Assembly: GCA_021464525.1 (NCBI GenBank)
Contig: JADRCO010000026.1
Span: forward strand, 1-64,000
Length of the DNA: 64,000 nucleotides
From: Rhizophagus sp. LPA8_4_AMF
Lineage: Eukaryota > Glomeromycota > Glomeromycetes > Glomerales > Glomeraceae
Reading direction: 5' to 3'
Shown: one piece after another, positions 38,878 to 51,711 of the stretch
Layout of the letters: each line of letters starts with the position of its first letter
Position numbering within the stretch: the first letter of the stretch is position 1
The notes under the pieces: model-generated
The model's database searches: none
Told to the model about the DNA's origin: nothing
The model's input: the letters and a program-made list of their open reading frames with translations, nothing else
Program-made: the position numbers and the translations under genes

Positions 38878-40957
38878 TCATGTATACCACATCTCCCATT
38901 TTCTTTTTTCATCATCATTCCCTTCAAAAACAAAATTAATCTTTTTAATTTCATCAAATCCTTCTTCAGATTTGGGTTCAACAAATCTTGATTTAAATCC
39001 TGAATATGCAATTTCAGGCAATGGACGAGGCTTTAAATTGTTAAACAAAATAATTAGTATTATAATAATAAAGGGAAAAAAAATAATAATCAACTTACTC
39101 CGTCAATATTGCCATAAGCTCTATACATATTATTATGTTTAGCCAAAGCTTCCGACGCCTGGAACCAAAAACATCGGATTGGAAATCTATAATTTTTTGC
39201 CAGATCAATATATGCTTTCCTGCTTTCAACATCAGCGTTTGTATTATCTATGATAAATGCGCACATGTTAAAATAAATAAAATTTATTGCTATAATCAAT
39301 TTGAATTAATACCTATAACAACAGGTTTATTTTTCTGCAAAGCTTCTTCACAGCTTTTGATACATTTTGCTTTTGTTTTTAATTTATCCTAACAAAGTAC
39401 AATTTTTTGTAAATAAACCTTTCAATAAACAAGAGAATTAATATATTTTTATAATCAAGATACCTGATTCACATGTACATATCCGTTAGATATTAACCAT
39501 TTCTTAGCGAATGAAGATTTTCCGCTTGCAGGATATCCAACAAACACAATTACTTCACAATGTCTATCTGATGGAACAAGTGATGGTGAAGCGGGAGTAA
39601 ATAATTCAACTAACATCATTAAACATAGTAGATTTTAGAAAATCAGTTTAATTAAATAATTAAAATGTATTCACATTATTGAAGATTAGCAATACAAACC
39701 GTCCTGTGAAAGACTTTTTGGATTAAAATCACCATAGGAATAAGGTGCCGGTTTATCATTTTCAAAAAATTCTTCGGGTGTATAAAATTTAATTCCAATG
39801 TTTTCAGCAAATTTCCTATATAAAAAAGAAAAAAAGATCGTATAAATATATAATCAAACCACCTGCTTTTTCAGGAACTAACTTACCTATCGGTATCATT
39901 CCAGTCACGTGGTGCATTTGGTTTCCAGTTTTCGTCACGACCAGCAGCATCACCAACATAAAAACTCTCCTCCATGTCTATCATAATAAAATAGATTTAG
40001 AAATCGCAAAGAAGTGCTATAACTTAATAAATAATATGCACCAATGATAACTCCATCATTCCCATGTTCTGTAATATATTTCCATATTCCGATCATTGGC
40101 TTTCGATATTTATCTCTTGCAGTTGCAACGTAAATTTCGCAAGGTACATTTAACTTTTTATTAAAAAAAAAAAATAATAATTATTATAAGTAATTCAAGC
40201 AATAAACAATCAAAATAATGACAAATCGCTAGCTTACGTTGTTAACTATGTTCTTAATTTTAGCCTTGAATTCTTTTCTTTTCTTTTCGCTGGTCTTGTT
40301 TGAAATTTCCAATCCACCTTGATTAGTTATTATAACAATCTTGTAACTACATAATAATAACAGAATTATTCTATATTTGTCGATTCTATAATGAATAAAG
40401 TAAATTTCATACCCTTCTTCATATAATTGTTTCAACTTTTTAGGGATAACTTTACTCAGCCATTTCCAATCATTTTCATCTTTTGATCGTTTATGAGTCC
40501 CATTCACAATTATTAAAGTGCTATCCTGTTGGTTTTATGAAGAGAACAAATTAGACTTAATCGCACATAGATTAATCTGATCATTGTACCTACCAAATCA
40601 AAAGCGCCAATTTTAGATCGACCTTCAATTTTTTTAATATCTGGTGTCAAATATTGCCCGATCATAACAGAATCAAATTCACGCCATTGAATAACAGCTT
40701 GTGGTTTAAAGATCGAAAATACACCAGATGTGGTTTCTATAAAATAATGTTTTAAAAAATATACAAAAATATAGTTATGAAAAAAAAAATAAAGTCCGAC
40801 AGAAAAAAAACTTACCTAATTTTGCTTCTTTTACAGATACAGAAACTTCTTCTTCTCCTATAGAACGACTTCTTTTTAACTTTGAAGTTGACGTGGAACT
40901 GGTCTTACTGCTCACAACAGTTGATTTGACTTTGCACACATAGTAGGAAGAAATCAT
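38878..40957 (-). CDS. PNKP: Polynucleotide kinase 3'-phosphatase
   Basis: Repairs DNA ends: 3'-phosphatase plus 5'-kinase for single- and double-strand break repair. Eleven exons on the minus strand: 40957-40816, 40736-40594, 40525-40413, 40346-40238, 40153-40042, 39977-39887, 39815-39700, 39609-39464, 39388-39313, 39247-39099, 39030-38878; 449 residues. The HAD phosphatase signature DLDST spans the exon 2/3 junction (Asp94, Asp96); VIITNQGGL and [13 protein letters not shown] follow. The kinase P-loop is GYPASGKSS (about 300-308), then [12 protein letters not shown] and RCFWFQAS. The N-terminal 50 residues are Ser/Lys-rich with KLKRSRS as a likely nuclear signal; the FHA domain of animal PNKP is absent, as in S. 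pombe Pnk1. Divergent from KDM8. Confidence 0.95.
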
Positions 40958-41345
40958 ATTACTTTGGTTGATAATTTAACGTTGAAATATACTGAAATAA
41001 TTGTACCTCTTTCTTTTTTCTTCATTTTAAGTTTTTTTTTATATTTTTATGTTTACAATTATAGCGCGTTTAAAGAATTGACGCTATATATACGTTTTCT
41101 GGTGATAATCACAGCATCACACCCGCGTTAGCTTTAGCAAGTCTTATGATTGTGAGATCATATATTCGTTCATTATATATGTACTCATTGTGTTCGAATG
41201 CTGCTAAAATCGAATGCTGAGAATCGAATGATTAGCGATTGTTCGGGTTTTTGACCGAAATTCCGAATTTTCCGATCTACAAAGGATCACATTTAAATTT
41301 TTCAATCAAAATGAATTGTTAATGTTTTTATTATGTAATAACCAT
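40958..41345. promoter_or_regulatory. Divergent promoter region, PNKP and KDM8
   Basis: 388 bp between divergent start codons, less AT-rich around 41100-41300 than the usual spacer. CGAATG occurs several times (about 41196-41232: TTCGAATGCTGC, ATCGAATGCTG, ATCGAATGATT), a short direct repeat of roughly 15-bp spacing that could bind a factor. Confidence 0.45.
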
Positions 41346-42987
41346 ATGTCCTTAAAAACTTGCGAAACAATTATCGAAAAATTAAAGGATACGAACTTTG
41401 AAGATGGTAAAGAACTTTCAAAATTTTAATAATAATATTTGATTATAATTAAATAAGTTTTTTTTAGAAATTTAAAAGAATTTCAATGATTAAATCAAAT
41501 CAAATTAAATTATTTCAGAACTTTCTATTTGCGATAAAGCATCTCTATATTTACTTCATGGGTGTTTAAACACAGTATATCACGTAAATTCTGATGAAAT
41601 TTCGTCAGTGTTACTAAAAATATCCTCTCTTATCGACTTTGCTACCGAAAAATTGCACGCTTATCCATACAAAGATGTTCCTCTATGCTGGAGACGTTTA
41701 TATACTGATGCAAGTATTGTAAAAAGTTTGTGTGAAATTTTTATAGCGTTGAGAGCTGAAAAAGAAAAAGAATCATGGAAAAATATAGTTAAAACCTTAG
41801 ATATGGCTTTGGTTATGACAGGTGCTCCTGGAAATGGCAGGAAGGAAATGATTTTCCATCTAATTAAGGAAGTGGAGAATATTATAAAAAACATTGAAGA
41901 AGAAAATAATAGAGAATCTAATAACATAACCGAATCTTTAACAAAACGTCGAATTGATGATAATGAAAGAGAGAATGATTTTGAAAAACGTATAAAATTA
42001 GAGAATACAAATTTACCAACTGTAAAATTTCCTATACCAAAACTTTCATCTCCTAGTTTGGCTACATTCACTTCACATATTAATACGATGAGTCCTAAAC
42101 CTATTATACTTACCTCTTGTCTTTCACATTGGCCAGCACTTTCAACAAATCCTTGGGCGGATTTCGATTATCTTTTGAGTGTCACAGGAAAAGAGAGAAT
42201 AGTTCCAGTTGAAATTGGAGCAAAATATACCGATAATTCATGGACGCAGAAATTAATGAATTTTGAAGAATTTGTGGAAAAATGGGTCAAAGATCCAACT
42301 AACGATGGGGGCATTGCCTATTTAGCTCAACATGACTTGTTTGCACAAATTCCACGTCTTAAGGAAGATATAATAATTCCTGATTATTGTTTTGTTGATA
42401 CTAAGCCATATTTTATATCCTATAATCATGTGCAATATACTCCACCCTCAGATGTTATTATAAATGCATGGTTTGGTCCTCAAGGAACTATTTCTCCTAT
42501 GCATACTGATCCTTATCATAACCTTTTAGCTCAAATAGTCGGAAATAAGTATATTAGACTATATGCTCCTTCCGAAACTTCGAAAGTTTATCCTTTTGAA
42601 CAAGATGGTTTTTTGGGAAATACTAGTCAGGTTTTTTATCTTTAAATACTCTTCATCATTAAGATTATTTTTTTATTTATTATATACTTTTCAATAAAGG
42701 TTGAGATTGAAACACCAGATTTAGAACGTTTCCCACTTTTTGCTTCTGCCAACTATTTGGAATGTGTTTTGGAACCAGGAGATATGTTATATATTCCTGT
42801 GAGTTAAACTATTGTTTTTTTATAAATATTTGAATTTTATTATATAATTTTCAGTATATTAATTCTTTTTTGATTCTTTCAATCTACAATTTTTAACTAC
42901 ATCATAATAAATTATTAAATAAAGCCAGGCTGGTGGCATTATGTACGGTCACTAACCATAAGTTTTAGTGTGAGTTTTTGGTTCTAA
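41346..42987 (+). CDS. KDM8: JmjC-domain oxygenase, KDM8/JMJD5 type
   Basis: Fe(II)/2-oxoglutarate-dependent oxygenase; animal JMJD5 is an arginyl C-3 hydroxylase of ribosomal or chromatin-linked proteins, while a demethylase role is disputed. Four exons: 41346-41406, 41519-42630, 42700-42798, 42925-42987; 444 residues. An N-terminal helical domain ([19 protein letters not shown]) is joined by an acidic, low-complexity linker to the JmjC fold: [52 protein letters not shown] with Fe ligands His349 and Asp351, KYIRLYAP, and [19 protein letters not shown] with Fe ligand His429. The C-terminus reads through a GTGAGT that looks like a donor, but the family ends in exactly this FSVSFW sequence, so no further exon is expected. 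Confidence 0.94.
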
Positions 42988-43572
42988 AATATAATGTTGA
43001 AATATCATATCAATTATTATCAATATTTAAAAGAATTAATAAATGCCGTTCAAAAATTGCAATCAAAGTTGGTATTTGAATAGTAAGTTATTTCTCTTTG
43101 AATAAAATGAAGGAATAATGTTATATCATTGCGACTTGGCTTTATTCTAAATATACCTGCTAATATTGATATAAAATAATTACATAAAAATATCGCAAAA
43201 AAAAGGGGATGTAAATAGAAAGAAAAAGTAAAAAGTGGACCGCTAATACCATCCAACAAACTAGCGAATATTATGGAGAAAATTTCTATTTATCCATATA
43301 TTATCCGGCATAACGATTTTCTTACACTTTCCCACATTGAAGAAAACCGTCGATTTTCAGGTGTCAGGGTATATGAATATAAATCGAGTATAAAACGTGA
43401 TTAGAAAGAGACACCGCTAAATGACGGTTGTTTTCCCTTTCCTCGATTTTTTTGACCCGAATTTCCAGTCAAATGGTCAGAATAGAGTCTCCCATTTCTA
43501 TTGTACAAGGAAAACATAAAATAAATAAATAAATAAAACTTTCAATAAATTATTTAAATAATTAATAATTAC
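42988..43572. other. Convergent 3' spacer
   Basis: 585 bp between the stop codons of KDM8 and the ALYREF-type gene. The part 43230-43500 is GC-richer and less repetitive than most spacers but has no open frame or RNA signature that I can name. It could be 3' untranslated sequence. Confidence 0.45.
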
Positions 43573-44779
43573 TTACTGCGTAGTGAATTGGGGCTTATTG
43601 GGCTTATTTCTAAGCCGGTATGAAGCAGCACCAAGATTATTGTTGGTTCCGGCTTGTTTCAATTGAACTTTTAAGACTCGACCTAATAAAAATAAATTAT
43701 TACAAATAAGATATAATCACAAAAAGATATCTCTTCATTAGCTCTCGTTTCACAGAAAGAGATAAATATGAATTCTAATATATAAACGGCATTATACCAT
43801 CGACAAGAGCTGTATTATATTTGTTTATGGCAGCAATAGCAGAAGGCTTGCTTGAAAAAGTCAATTCTGCACTAATAGCGCCGCGAGTAACTTTATCATC
43901 TTTGATATTTACTGTTGAAATATCGCCAAATTCCAAAAAGGCGGTCTACAAATGATAAAAGAACCATAATCCGTTATTAACTTCCCTGATGTTAAAAAAG
44001 ATTTTTTTTTTAATTCCTCAAATAACAACTTACTTTGACATCATTAGCACTTGTACCAGGAGCTAAGTTGTTAATGTAAATAGTAGCTGGGCCACCTTCT
44101 CCCTTGATAGAAAATTCTGTTTGCTTGCCACCGGCAACACCTTTGATAGATAATCGATTCGCAACTCCATTACCAGGAGAAGTTTTTCCAGTACCCAAAC
44201 GATGTTGGATAGAAAGACCATTATTTGTTTGAGCAGGTCGTTTAGTTTGTCCACCGGGATTAAGAGATGAGAAAAGGTCGTGACGCCAAACACCGTTCGG
44301 ATTTCCTGTCTTTAGAGATTTAGGTCTCTAAATATGTTTGATGGCAAGATATCAAAACAGCCGTAACGGAATTGATCAGTCTCGTAATCGGTATGTTGTG
44401 TTTTCCAAAAAAGTCAAAAACCCGCCGGGAAGTATCAAAAGACCATAACAAAAAGTTTCGCCATATTCTTCTGAAAGAACAGCACTTTTTTTGGTTTTGG
44501 CCATTTGTCGACCATTGAGATCAACTTGTATTTCCCAGCGTTTCCCTATGAAGCTGTTTGGATTCTTACCGGATATGGGCTGGCCTTCTGTCGAGTCAAC
44601 TTTTTACCCGCTGATCTAGCACGGATAGGTCCCGTTTTACTCTTATTATTATTGTTTAAATTATTTCCGTTACTCGTTTTAGTGCTGTTGCCATTTGAAT
44701 TATTTCCTTTTGTTGCCTGTTTTAACTTCTTTTTATTGTCCTTGATGATGTCGTCCAAACTCATGTCAATTCTATCCAT
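43573..44779 (-). CDS. ALYREF/Yra1-type mRNA export adaptor (RRM protein)
   Basis: Nuclear RNA-binding adaptor that links the TREX complex and UAP56/Sub2 to mRNA export receptors. Four exons on the minus strand: 44779-44570, 44327-44034, 43945-43798, 43682-43573; 253 residues. The N-terminus MDRIDMSLDDIIK is the conserved UAP56-binding motif of ALYREF proteins. It is followed by an Asn/Lys-rich basic region, then one RRM with RNP2 ATIYINNLAPGT and a divergent second half (AISAELTFSS, DGRVLKVQLK). The C-terminal UAP56-binding copy found in animal ALYREF is not seen; a GTAAGT overlaps the stop codon, so an extra 3' exon cannot be fully excluded. The first intron (242 nt) is long and open in one frame. 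Confidence 0.85.
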
Positions 44780-45882
44780 TTTGTTGATTATATGGTTTAA
44801 AGTGGGAGTAGTTTTTTGTAAGAATAAAGGAATAGTATGAAAGAAGAAATAGATTTATTGTGGGAAAGTGAAAAGCGAAGACTGTTTAGTCACTACAGGT
44901 GATGTTTGAGTTCCTTTATACCAGGAAAAAAACCAGCTGACAGTATGTCAGCCCTTCTATTGAAGTTTCCGGCCGGCTACAATCGGAAATTTTACAATTA
45001 ATAATGATTTATCTCGTGACTTAACTTTAAATGATCACGTGAAGATTTAATTTTAACGTTTTCCGTTCCCTCCCGGTGGTTTTTATTCTTTACAATTTTT
45101 TTCGTCTATTCCCGATTTTTTTTTTTTTAAAAGCACAATGAATAAAGATTCAACGTGATGATGCAAATTCGAACAGCATTTTTAAAATTTGCAAAATTTA
45201 TTTTTATTGCTTTTAAATTATATGTACGTTAAGAATGTAATGTAACATTTAATAATATATACGAATTAGTATTTTTAGATATAATATCGATATTTAAAGT
45301 TTTGTAATATTTGTATTGCCAGTGTGTTATGTTTGAAATTTAATTTGTTTTTTTTTTCCTCTAAAAATTATTTGATAAAGAAAAATCGAATTATACGCAG
45401 CAGGAAAATGAAACAAATGTGATGTCCACAGTAGATAAAAATGGAAATCTTGTATTGAAAATATTTACAATATTGGTTTCATGAATCCATTTTTTTTTTA
45501 ATAAGTATTATTATCTTTTATTGGTATAGTTTTACCCTTTCACTTTTTTACAAGTAAATAGTTAGAAAAAGGAAAATCTGATCATATGCGTTTTTTTAAA
45601 CCCAGATTTCGGAACGATTGGCAAAATAGTCAGATCATTACTGGTTTGGTAGATTCAATTGCGGGTTAAGAAAACAAGCCTTGAGGCTTCAATATTTACT
45701 ATATATAATTGTGACAACTCCTAAATCGGCCGCCCAAAGGTCTAAAAATTTGGCGGGAGGCGGGAGCTAATACAACAAGTTAGGTTGATACAATTTAATA
45801 TAACAGGTGACATAATCGAATTTTGCACAACAAGGATACCGGATATCCATGTTTGCTTTTTCTTTCTGTTTATTATCGCAGA
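44780..45882. promoter_or_regulatory. Divergent promoter region, ALYREF-type gene and DRS2
   Basis: 1.1 kb between divergent start codons. The DRS2 side ends in TTTATTATCGCAG directly before AATG (about 45868-45884), a good 3' splice site, so an intron in the 5' untranslated leader is likely. GC-richer patches occur at 44940-44990 and 45720-45780. No gene seen. Confidence 0.5.
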
Positions 45883-48800
45883 ATGTCAGGTTTTTCATAT
45901 AATAACTCACCTCCGCGACCTACACCTCCAAATCTCATCGACCCTTTCGACGACCAACAAACCGTCGAAATTCAACAAAACTCTATTAATCAGCCTGTCC
46001 CGCTGCAGAGTCTGCAGGCAGCTGTCACACCACCATCTTTTAGACCAACTTATATCCAACCAGGGAACCAAAATCGACGGTCTTTGACGTATTCTCAATT
46101 AAATCCTTATTACAACGATTTTATAGAAGACGAAGACGAAGACCAGGAAGCATTTTATTCAGACTCTACTGTGCTTATGCGGCAAAATTCCAATATGTCT
46201 GAGGTTAATCTACCTTTAACGTCAAATGCTGCTCTTAATACATCACCTTCACCATCAATGGGCCCAGGTGAAATGCGGACTTCTATAAGTAATACTATAA
46301 AGCCTGAAACTGAAGGAGGAGGAGGCCCAAATAACAATGATGACGGACGTACAATATACGTTAATGATTCTCCACGCAACTTGCAACAAAAATACTTGCA
46401 TAATAGAATTTCTACAGCAAAATACAATTTTGTAACTTTTTTACCAAAATTTTTGTACGAACAATTTTCGAAATATGCCAATTTGTTTTTTTTATTTACA
46501 GGTGCATGATCAATTCAATTCAATTCTGTTCAATTTTCGTTTTTTTTTTTATTTCTGCGTTTATTTAACTCATATTTATGAATTTTAGCTTGCATACAGG
46601 TAATTCAATTTTTAATCCTTTGGTGTAGTTATAGAGATTATTAATTAATTGGAGGTTCAAAGTTTATCTATAAACATATGTATTAAAGAAATGAAAATTT
46701 TATACTATTTAACCTATTTAACCAAAAAAAAAATAATAATAATTTATTGTTTATATATGTACGCGTTCTAAAACTTGTTTACACATTTTGTATATAGCAA
46801 ATTAAAGATGTATCTCCAACAAATCCATATACGACGCTTGGTACTTTAGTTGTCGTTTTGACAGCTACTGCATTTAAGGAAATTGTGGAAGACTACGTAA
46901 GTTAAGAGAAATAGTTTATGATTAATTATGTCACCGCATTTTTATTATTCAACTACTAAAAATTTTTTGTGTTGATTTTGACTCTATTACAACTGTTAAG
47001 AAACGGCATCGTTCTGACGCAGAAGTCAATCAACGTTCCTGTAAAACTTTACAAGGAAGCTCATTTGTTGCAAAAGAGTGGAATGAAATAAAAGTTGGAG
47101 ATATTGTTCGCGTAGAGAGCGGAGAATTTTTTCCGGCTGATTTGGTTTTGCTCAGTAGTTCTGAACCCGAAGGATTATGCTATATTGAAACAAGCAATTT
47201 GGACGGGTTAGTTTGACCTACTATATATTTATTATTCAAGGTGCTAACATAATCCATGTTGTCAAGACATGCAAAATTGCCCAGCGACTCTGTTGCCATT
47301 TTTTTATAAAATATAAAGTCCTTGAATTTGTGGTGGCAGCGCTTATAGTAATGATTAATTAACAACATACTCTTCATTTTATCATTTTTTAGTGAAACCA
47401 ATTTGAAAATTAAACAAGCATCTAGTGAAACGTCTAATTTAATTTCGCCTTCAGAAATAAGCCGTTTAGGAGGTAACCCTTCTATAAATTATAAATTTGA
47501 TCCATTGAAGTTAGTTGAAGTGGCAATTGAGTCAATAATTTCAAATTTCAATTAATAGGTTATATTAAATCCGAAAAGCCGAATAATAGTTTATATACAT
47601 ATGATGGTTTACTAGTAATGAATGGGATAAATGGCCAAAAACAAGTTCCTTTGGATCCTACTCAATTGTTACTCAGGGTTAGTCTAATTTGGAATAATTA
47701 ATCCATATTTTTCATGTTTTAAACTTTCTTTTCTTATCTTTTCTTCTTTTGATGTTAGGGTGCACAATTAAGGAATACGTCATGGATTTATGGTATTGTA
47801 ATTTTTACCGGCCATGAAACTAAATTGATGAGAAATGCCAGGTACGAAAATTAAAAAATATATATATATTTTTTTAAGAATATTTTATTAAGATAAACCT
47901 TTTACAAATAAGTGCAACGCCCATAAAGAGAACTAGCGTTGAAAAAATGGTCAATATTCAGATTATTTTCTTATTCTGTATTTTGTTGACAATGAGTCTG
48001 GCATGTTCTATCGGATTTTTTATAAGAGCTGTAAGTATTTGCAATATATATTTATTTCTTCGAATCTTAAAATAATTTTTTTTTTTTAATGTTTAGTTGA
48101 AATTCGGCAATGAAATGCCATATCTTAATCTTTTCGGAGCGAACGATAATCTTTTTAGCCAATTCGGATTCAATATATTGACTTTTCTAATCTTGTTTAA
48201 TAATTTAATTCCTATAAGGTACGCATTTTCATGACATTTTTTACGTTATTATTAGTGAAGTGAGTAATTTTATGTTTGATTTGTAGCTTGATTGTTACAA
48301 TGGAAGTTGTGAAATTTCAACAAGCTTCATTGATCAATTCGGACCTGGATATGTATTATGAAAAGACCGATACTCCAGCTTTATGCAGAACTAGTAGTTT
48401 AGTCGAGGAATTGGGACAAGTATGTTGTTGAATTCATAATTCATAGCATTGATATATATATATATATATATTTGCTAAATCTATATCTATCTTATTTGTA
48501 GATTGAATATATATTTTCTGATAAGACTGGTACACTCACATGTAACGAAATGGAGTTTAGGCAGTGTTCTATTGCCGGGATAGCATATGCAGATGCGGTA
48601 GAAGAGTCAAAACGTGCTCGAGTAATCGATGGTGTAGAAGTTGGCTTACACGACTTTAAGAAACTAAAATCGAATTTGAGAAATCATTCAACCGCTAATG
48701 TCATCAATGAATTCTTGACGCTTTTAGCAGTATGTCACACTGTAATACCTGAAGGAAACGAGAAAAATATTGATGGTAAGTTTAAATTCATTATCTATGC

Positions 48801-51251
48801 ATTGATTCGTTTATTGTATGACTTAAAAATCATCGTTTCTTTAAGATATCATATATCAGGCTTCTTCACCCGACGAAGCTGCTCTCGTAAAAGGCGCTTC
48901 GGTGCTTGATTATAAATTTACGGTATTTTAATATTCTACATATATTTTATAGTTTATAGTGAGTCCTTTTTTTTAAAAATCTATTTTCTCTTTTTAGACG
49001 CGTCGTCCAAAGTCAGTTACAATAGTTGTTAATGGACAGGAACGGGAATATGAAATTTTAAATATTTGTGAATTCAACAGTACACGTAAACGTATGTCAA
49101 CAGTTGTCCGCAGTCCTGACGGAAAGATAAAGTTATATTGTAAAGGAGCCGATACGGTAATTTTAGAACGTTTAAGTGAGAATAATCCTTTCACTGAACA
49201 GACTTTACAACATCTTGAAGAATATGCCACCGAAGGTCTTAGAACTCTTTGTATATCCATGCGTGAGATATCAGAGGAAGAATACAGAATTTGGGCTGGT
49301 GTTTATGAAAAGGCTTCTACAACTTTAACGAATCGTCAGGAAGAACTAGATAAAGCTGCTGAAATGATTGAAAAAAATCTTTTCCTTTTGGGTGCAACAG
49401 CTATTGAAGACAAATTACAAGATGGTGTACCAGAAACTATTCATACCCTTCAACAAGCTGGCATCAAAATTTGGGTTCTTACTGGTGACAGACAGGAAAC
49501 TGCAATAAACATTGGCCTTAGTTGTAAATTAATTCAAGAAGAAATGACATTGATTGTTATTAACGAGGAGAGTCATTGGGAAACAAAAGAATCTTTGGAG
49601 AAAAAAATTCAAGCAATGAAGGGCCGCATCAACCCCGAAGCAGAGGTAACAAATAATTATTATAAAGGAATAAAATCTGAGTGAAATTATGTATTTATCT
49701 CAATCTATTTTATATTTTAGCCACTTGCTCTCGTTATTGATGGTCGTACACTCGAATTTGCGCTCGAAAAAGATCTTGAGAAAACTTTTCTTGAGCTTGC
49801 GACTTTGTGTAAAGCTGTGGTGTGTTGTCGCGTTTCACCTCTTCAAAAGGCTCTTGTTGTAAAACTAGTGAAACGCCACTTAAAAGCCATTCTCCTAGCT
49901 ATTGGTGATGGCGCAAATGATGTTTCCATGATTCAAGCAGCTCATGTTGGTGTTGGTATTAGTGGTCTTGAGGGAATGCAGGCAGCTCGTAGCGCTGATG
50001 TTGCTATTAGCCAGTTCAAATATCTGAAAAAACTTTTATTGGTACACGGAGCATGGAGTTACCAAAGATTGAGTAAACTTATTTTATATTCTTTTTATAA
50101 GAACATAACGCTCTATATGACTCAATTTTGGTACACATTCCAAAACGGTTTCTCCGGTCAAGTTATTTATGAATCTTGGACGATTACGTATTATAATGTA
50201 CTTTTTACTGTATTACCGCCAATCGTAATGGGAGTTTTTGATCAGTTTGTTAGTGCGAGAATGTTAGATCGCTATCCACAAATGTACATGTTGGGCCAAA
50301 AGAGTGAATTTGTAAGTATAAATTAATCTCGTATGTAATTTAATAACTTCTTATTAATTATAAAAATGTATGAACATAACTTTTAAATATAGTTTAATGT
50401 CAAAACTTTTTGGGGCTGGACGATAAATGCTTTTTATCATTCCTTGGTAAGTAATAATTTTGAACTAAAATTGCGTGTTATTCAATGAGTGTTAACAAAA
50501 ATTATTATTTTTAGATTTTATATTTTGTACCAGTATTTATTTTCAATCAAGACCTTGTGTTATCAAGTGGACAGTTAGCAGGCCATTGGGTGTGGGGTAC
50601 AACAATTTATACAGCAGTTTTAGCAACAGTTTTAGGGAAAGCTGCTTTAATAACAGAGTATGTTATATATTTATATTTATTTTTTATTCCTTGATATAAC
50701 TATAAATATTTATTAATAATTGTTATTTCTTACAGTTTATGGACAAAATATACATATATTGCGATTCCAGGGTCATTTATTTTCTGGCTGGTTTTCATTG
50801 TATTATATGGTTCAATTGCTCCAAAACTAAGATTTTCAGAAGAATATGAAGGCATTGTCGGAGTAATTTTCACAAGTCCAGTATTTTATGCTACTATTAT
50901 TCTAATACCAACTATGTGTCTTTTGAGAGATTTTGCCTGGAAATAGTAAGTTATTAATTTTACTTTAAAAATATAATTTGAACATCAAAGATTTTTATTA
51001 ATCAAATCTCCATTTTTAGCGCAAAACGTATGTACGTTTCACGTTCTTATCATACTGTGCAAGAAATCCAAAAATTCAATATTCCCGATTACCGACCTCG
51101 CATGGAGCAATTCCAAAAGGCAATACGAAAAGTGCGTGCTGTACAAAGATTACGAAAAAGCCGTGGTTTTGCCTTTTCTCAAAACGAATCTGGGCAAGAA
51201 GCGCAACTTATCAGAGTATACGATACCACTTTGGCAAAACCAAAGGGTTAA
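45883..51251 (+). CDS. DRS2: P4-ATPase phospholipid flippase, DRS2 type
   Basis: Moves phosphatidylserine and related lipids to the cytosolic leaflet of Golgi and endosomal membranes, needed for vesicle formation; works with a CDC50 partner. Eighteen exons: 45883-46501, 46589-46599, 46798-46896, 47001-47206, 47393-47472, 47559-47677, 47759-47841, 47913-48030, 48097-48218, 48287-48419, 48502-48775, 48846-48922, 48998-49645, 49721-50311, 50393-50446, 50515-50657, 50736-50945, 51020-51251; 1272 residues. After a disordered N-terminus come [40 protein letters not shown], phosphorylated Asp537 in [39 protein letters not shown] and ten membrane spans. The tail keeps [11 protein letters not shown] and VYDTTL, hallmarks of the Drs2 autoregulatory C-terminus. 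Exon 2 is only 11 nt. In-frame upstream codons before 45883 lack an ATG. Confidence 0.96.
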
Positions 51252-51711
51252 TTTTATTTTACTAATGTAATATTTATAATTCGGTCAAAATTAAAAGGAA
51301 TTGGGGTTTATAAAATTAATATATTATTAATTAGATTTTCAAAAAAAAACCTTATCTGCTTACAGTGTTACGACTGTATAATACATGTTAATTTCGTTCA
51401 TCACCTTGTATTAAATTTTCATTATTTCCATTTCTTTTCTTATATATAATTTTTTATTTATTTATGTAAAGTAGTTTCAGTGAAACTTTTGTATTACACA
51501 TATTTTTGCTTTTTAATTTATATTGTATAAGAATAAAAATTATTCTAAAATCATTAATGTCATTTAAATGTGGGAACCATTAAATCATTCGATCCGCAGT
51601 ACGAGTCAGCAATGATAATAAAAAGTCGGAGCTAAGCCTTCAGAAATACAACCGCTTTATTTTTATTTTATTTTTTTTTTTAATTCTTAAGCTCAATTGT
51701 AAAAAGCTAGA
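51252..51711. other. Spacer between DRS2 and HARS
   Basis: 460 bp holding the DRS2 3' flank and the HARS promoter; two T-rich stretches flank a GC-richer 60 bp near 51590-51650. No gene seen. Confidence 0.55.

Noticed and set aside
42970-42975. GTGAGT at the end of the KDM8 gene as a splice donor leading to another exon.
   Set aside because: The read-through sequence FSVSFW followed by a stop is the normal C-terminus of JMJD5 proteins.
45823-45882. In-frame extension of the DRS2 coding region upstream of 45883.
   Set aside because: The extension has no ATG, and a 3' splice-site-like TTATCGCAG lies directly before the ATG at 45883, so this is leader or intron sequence.
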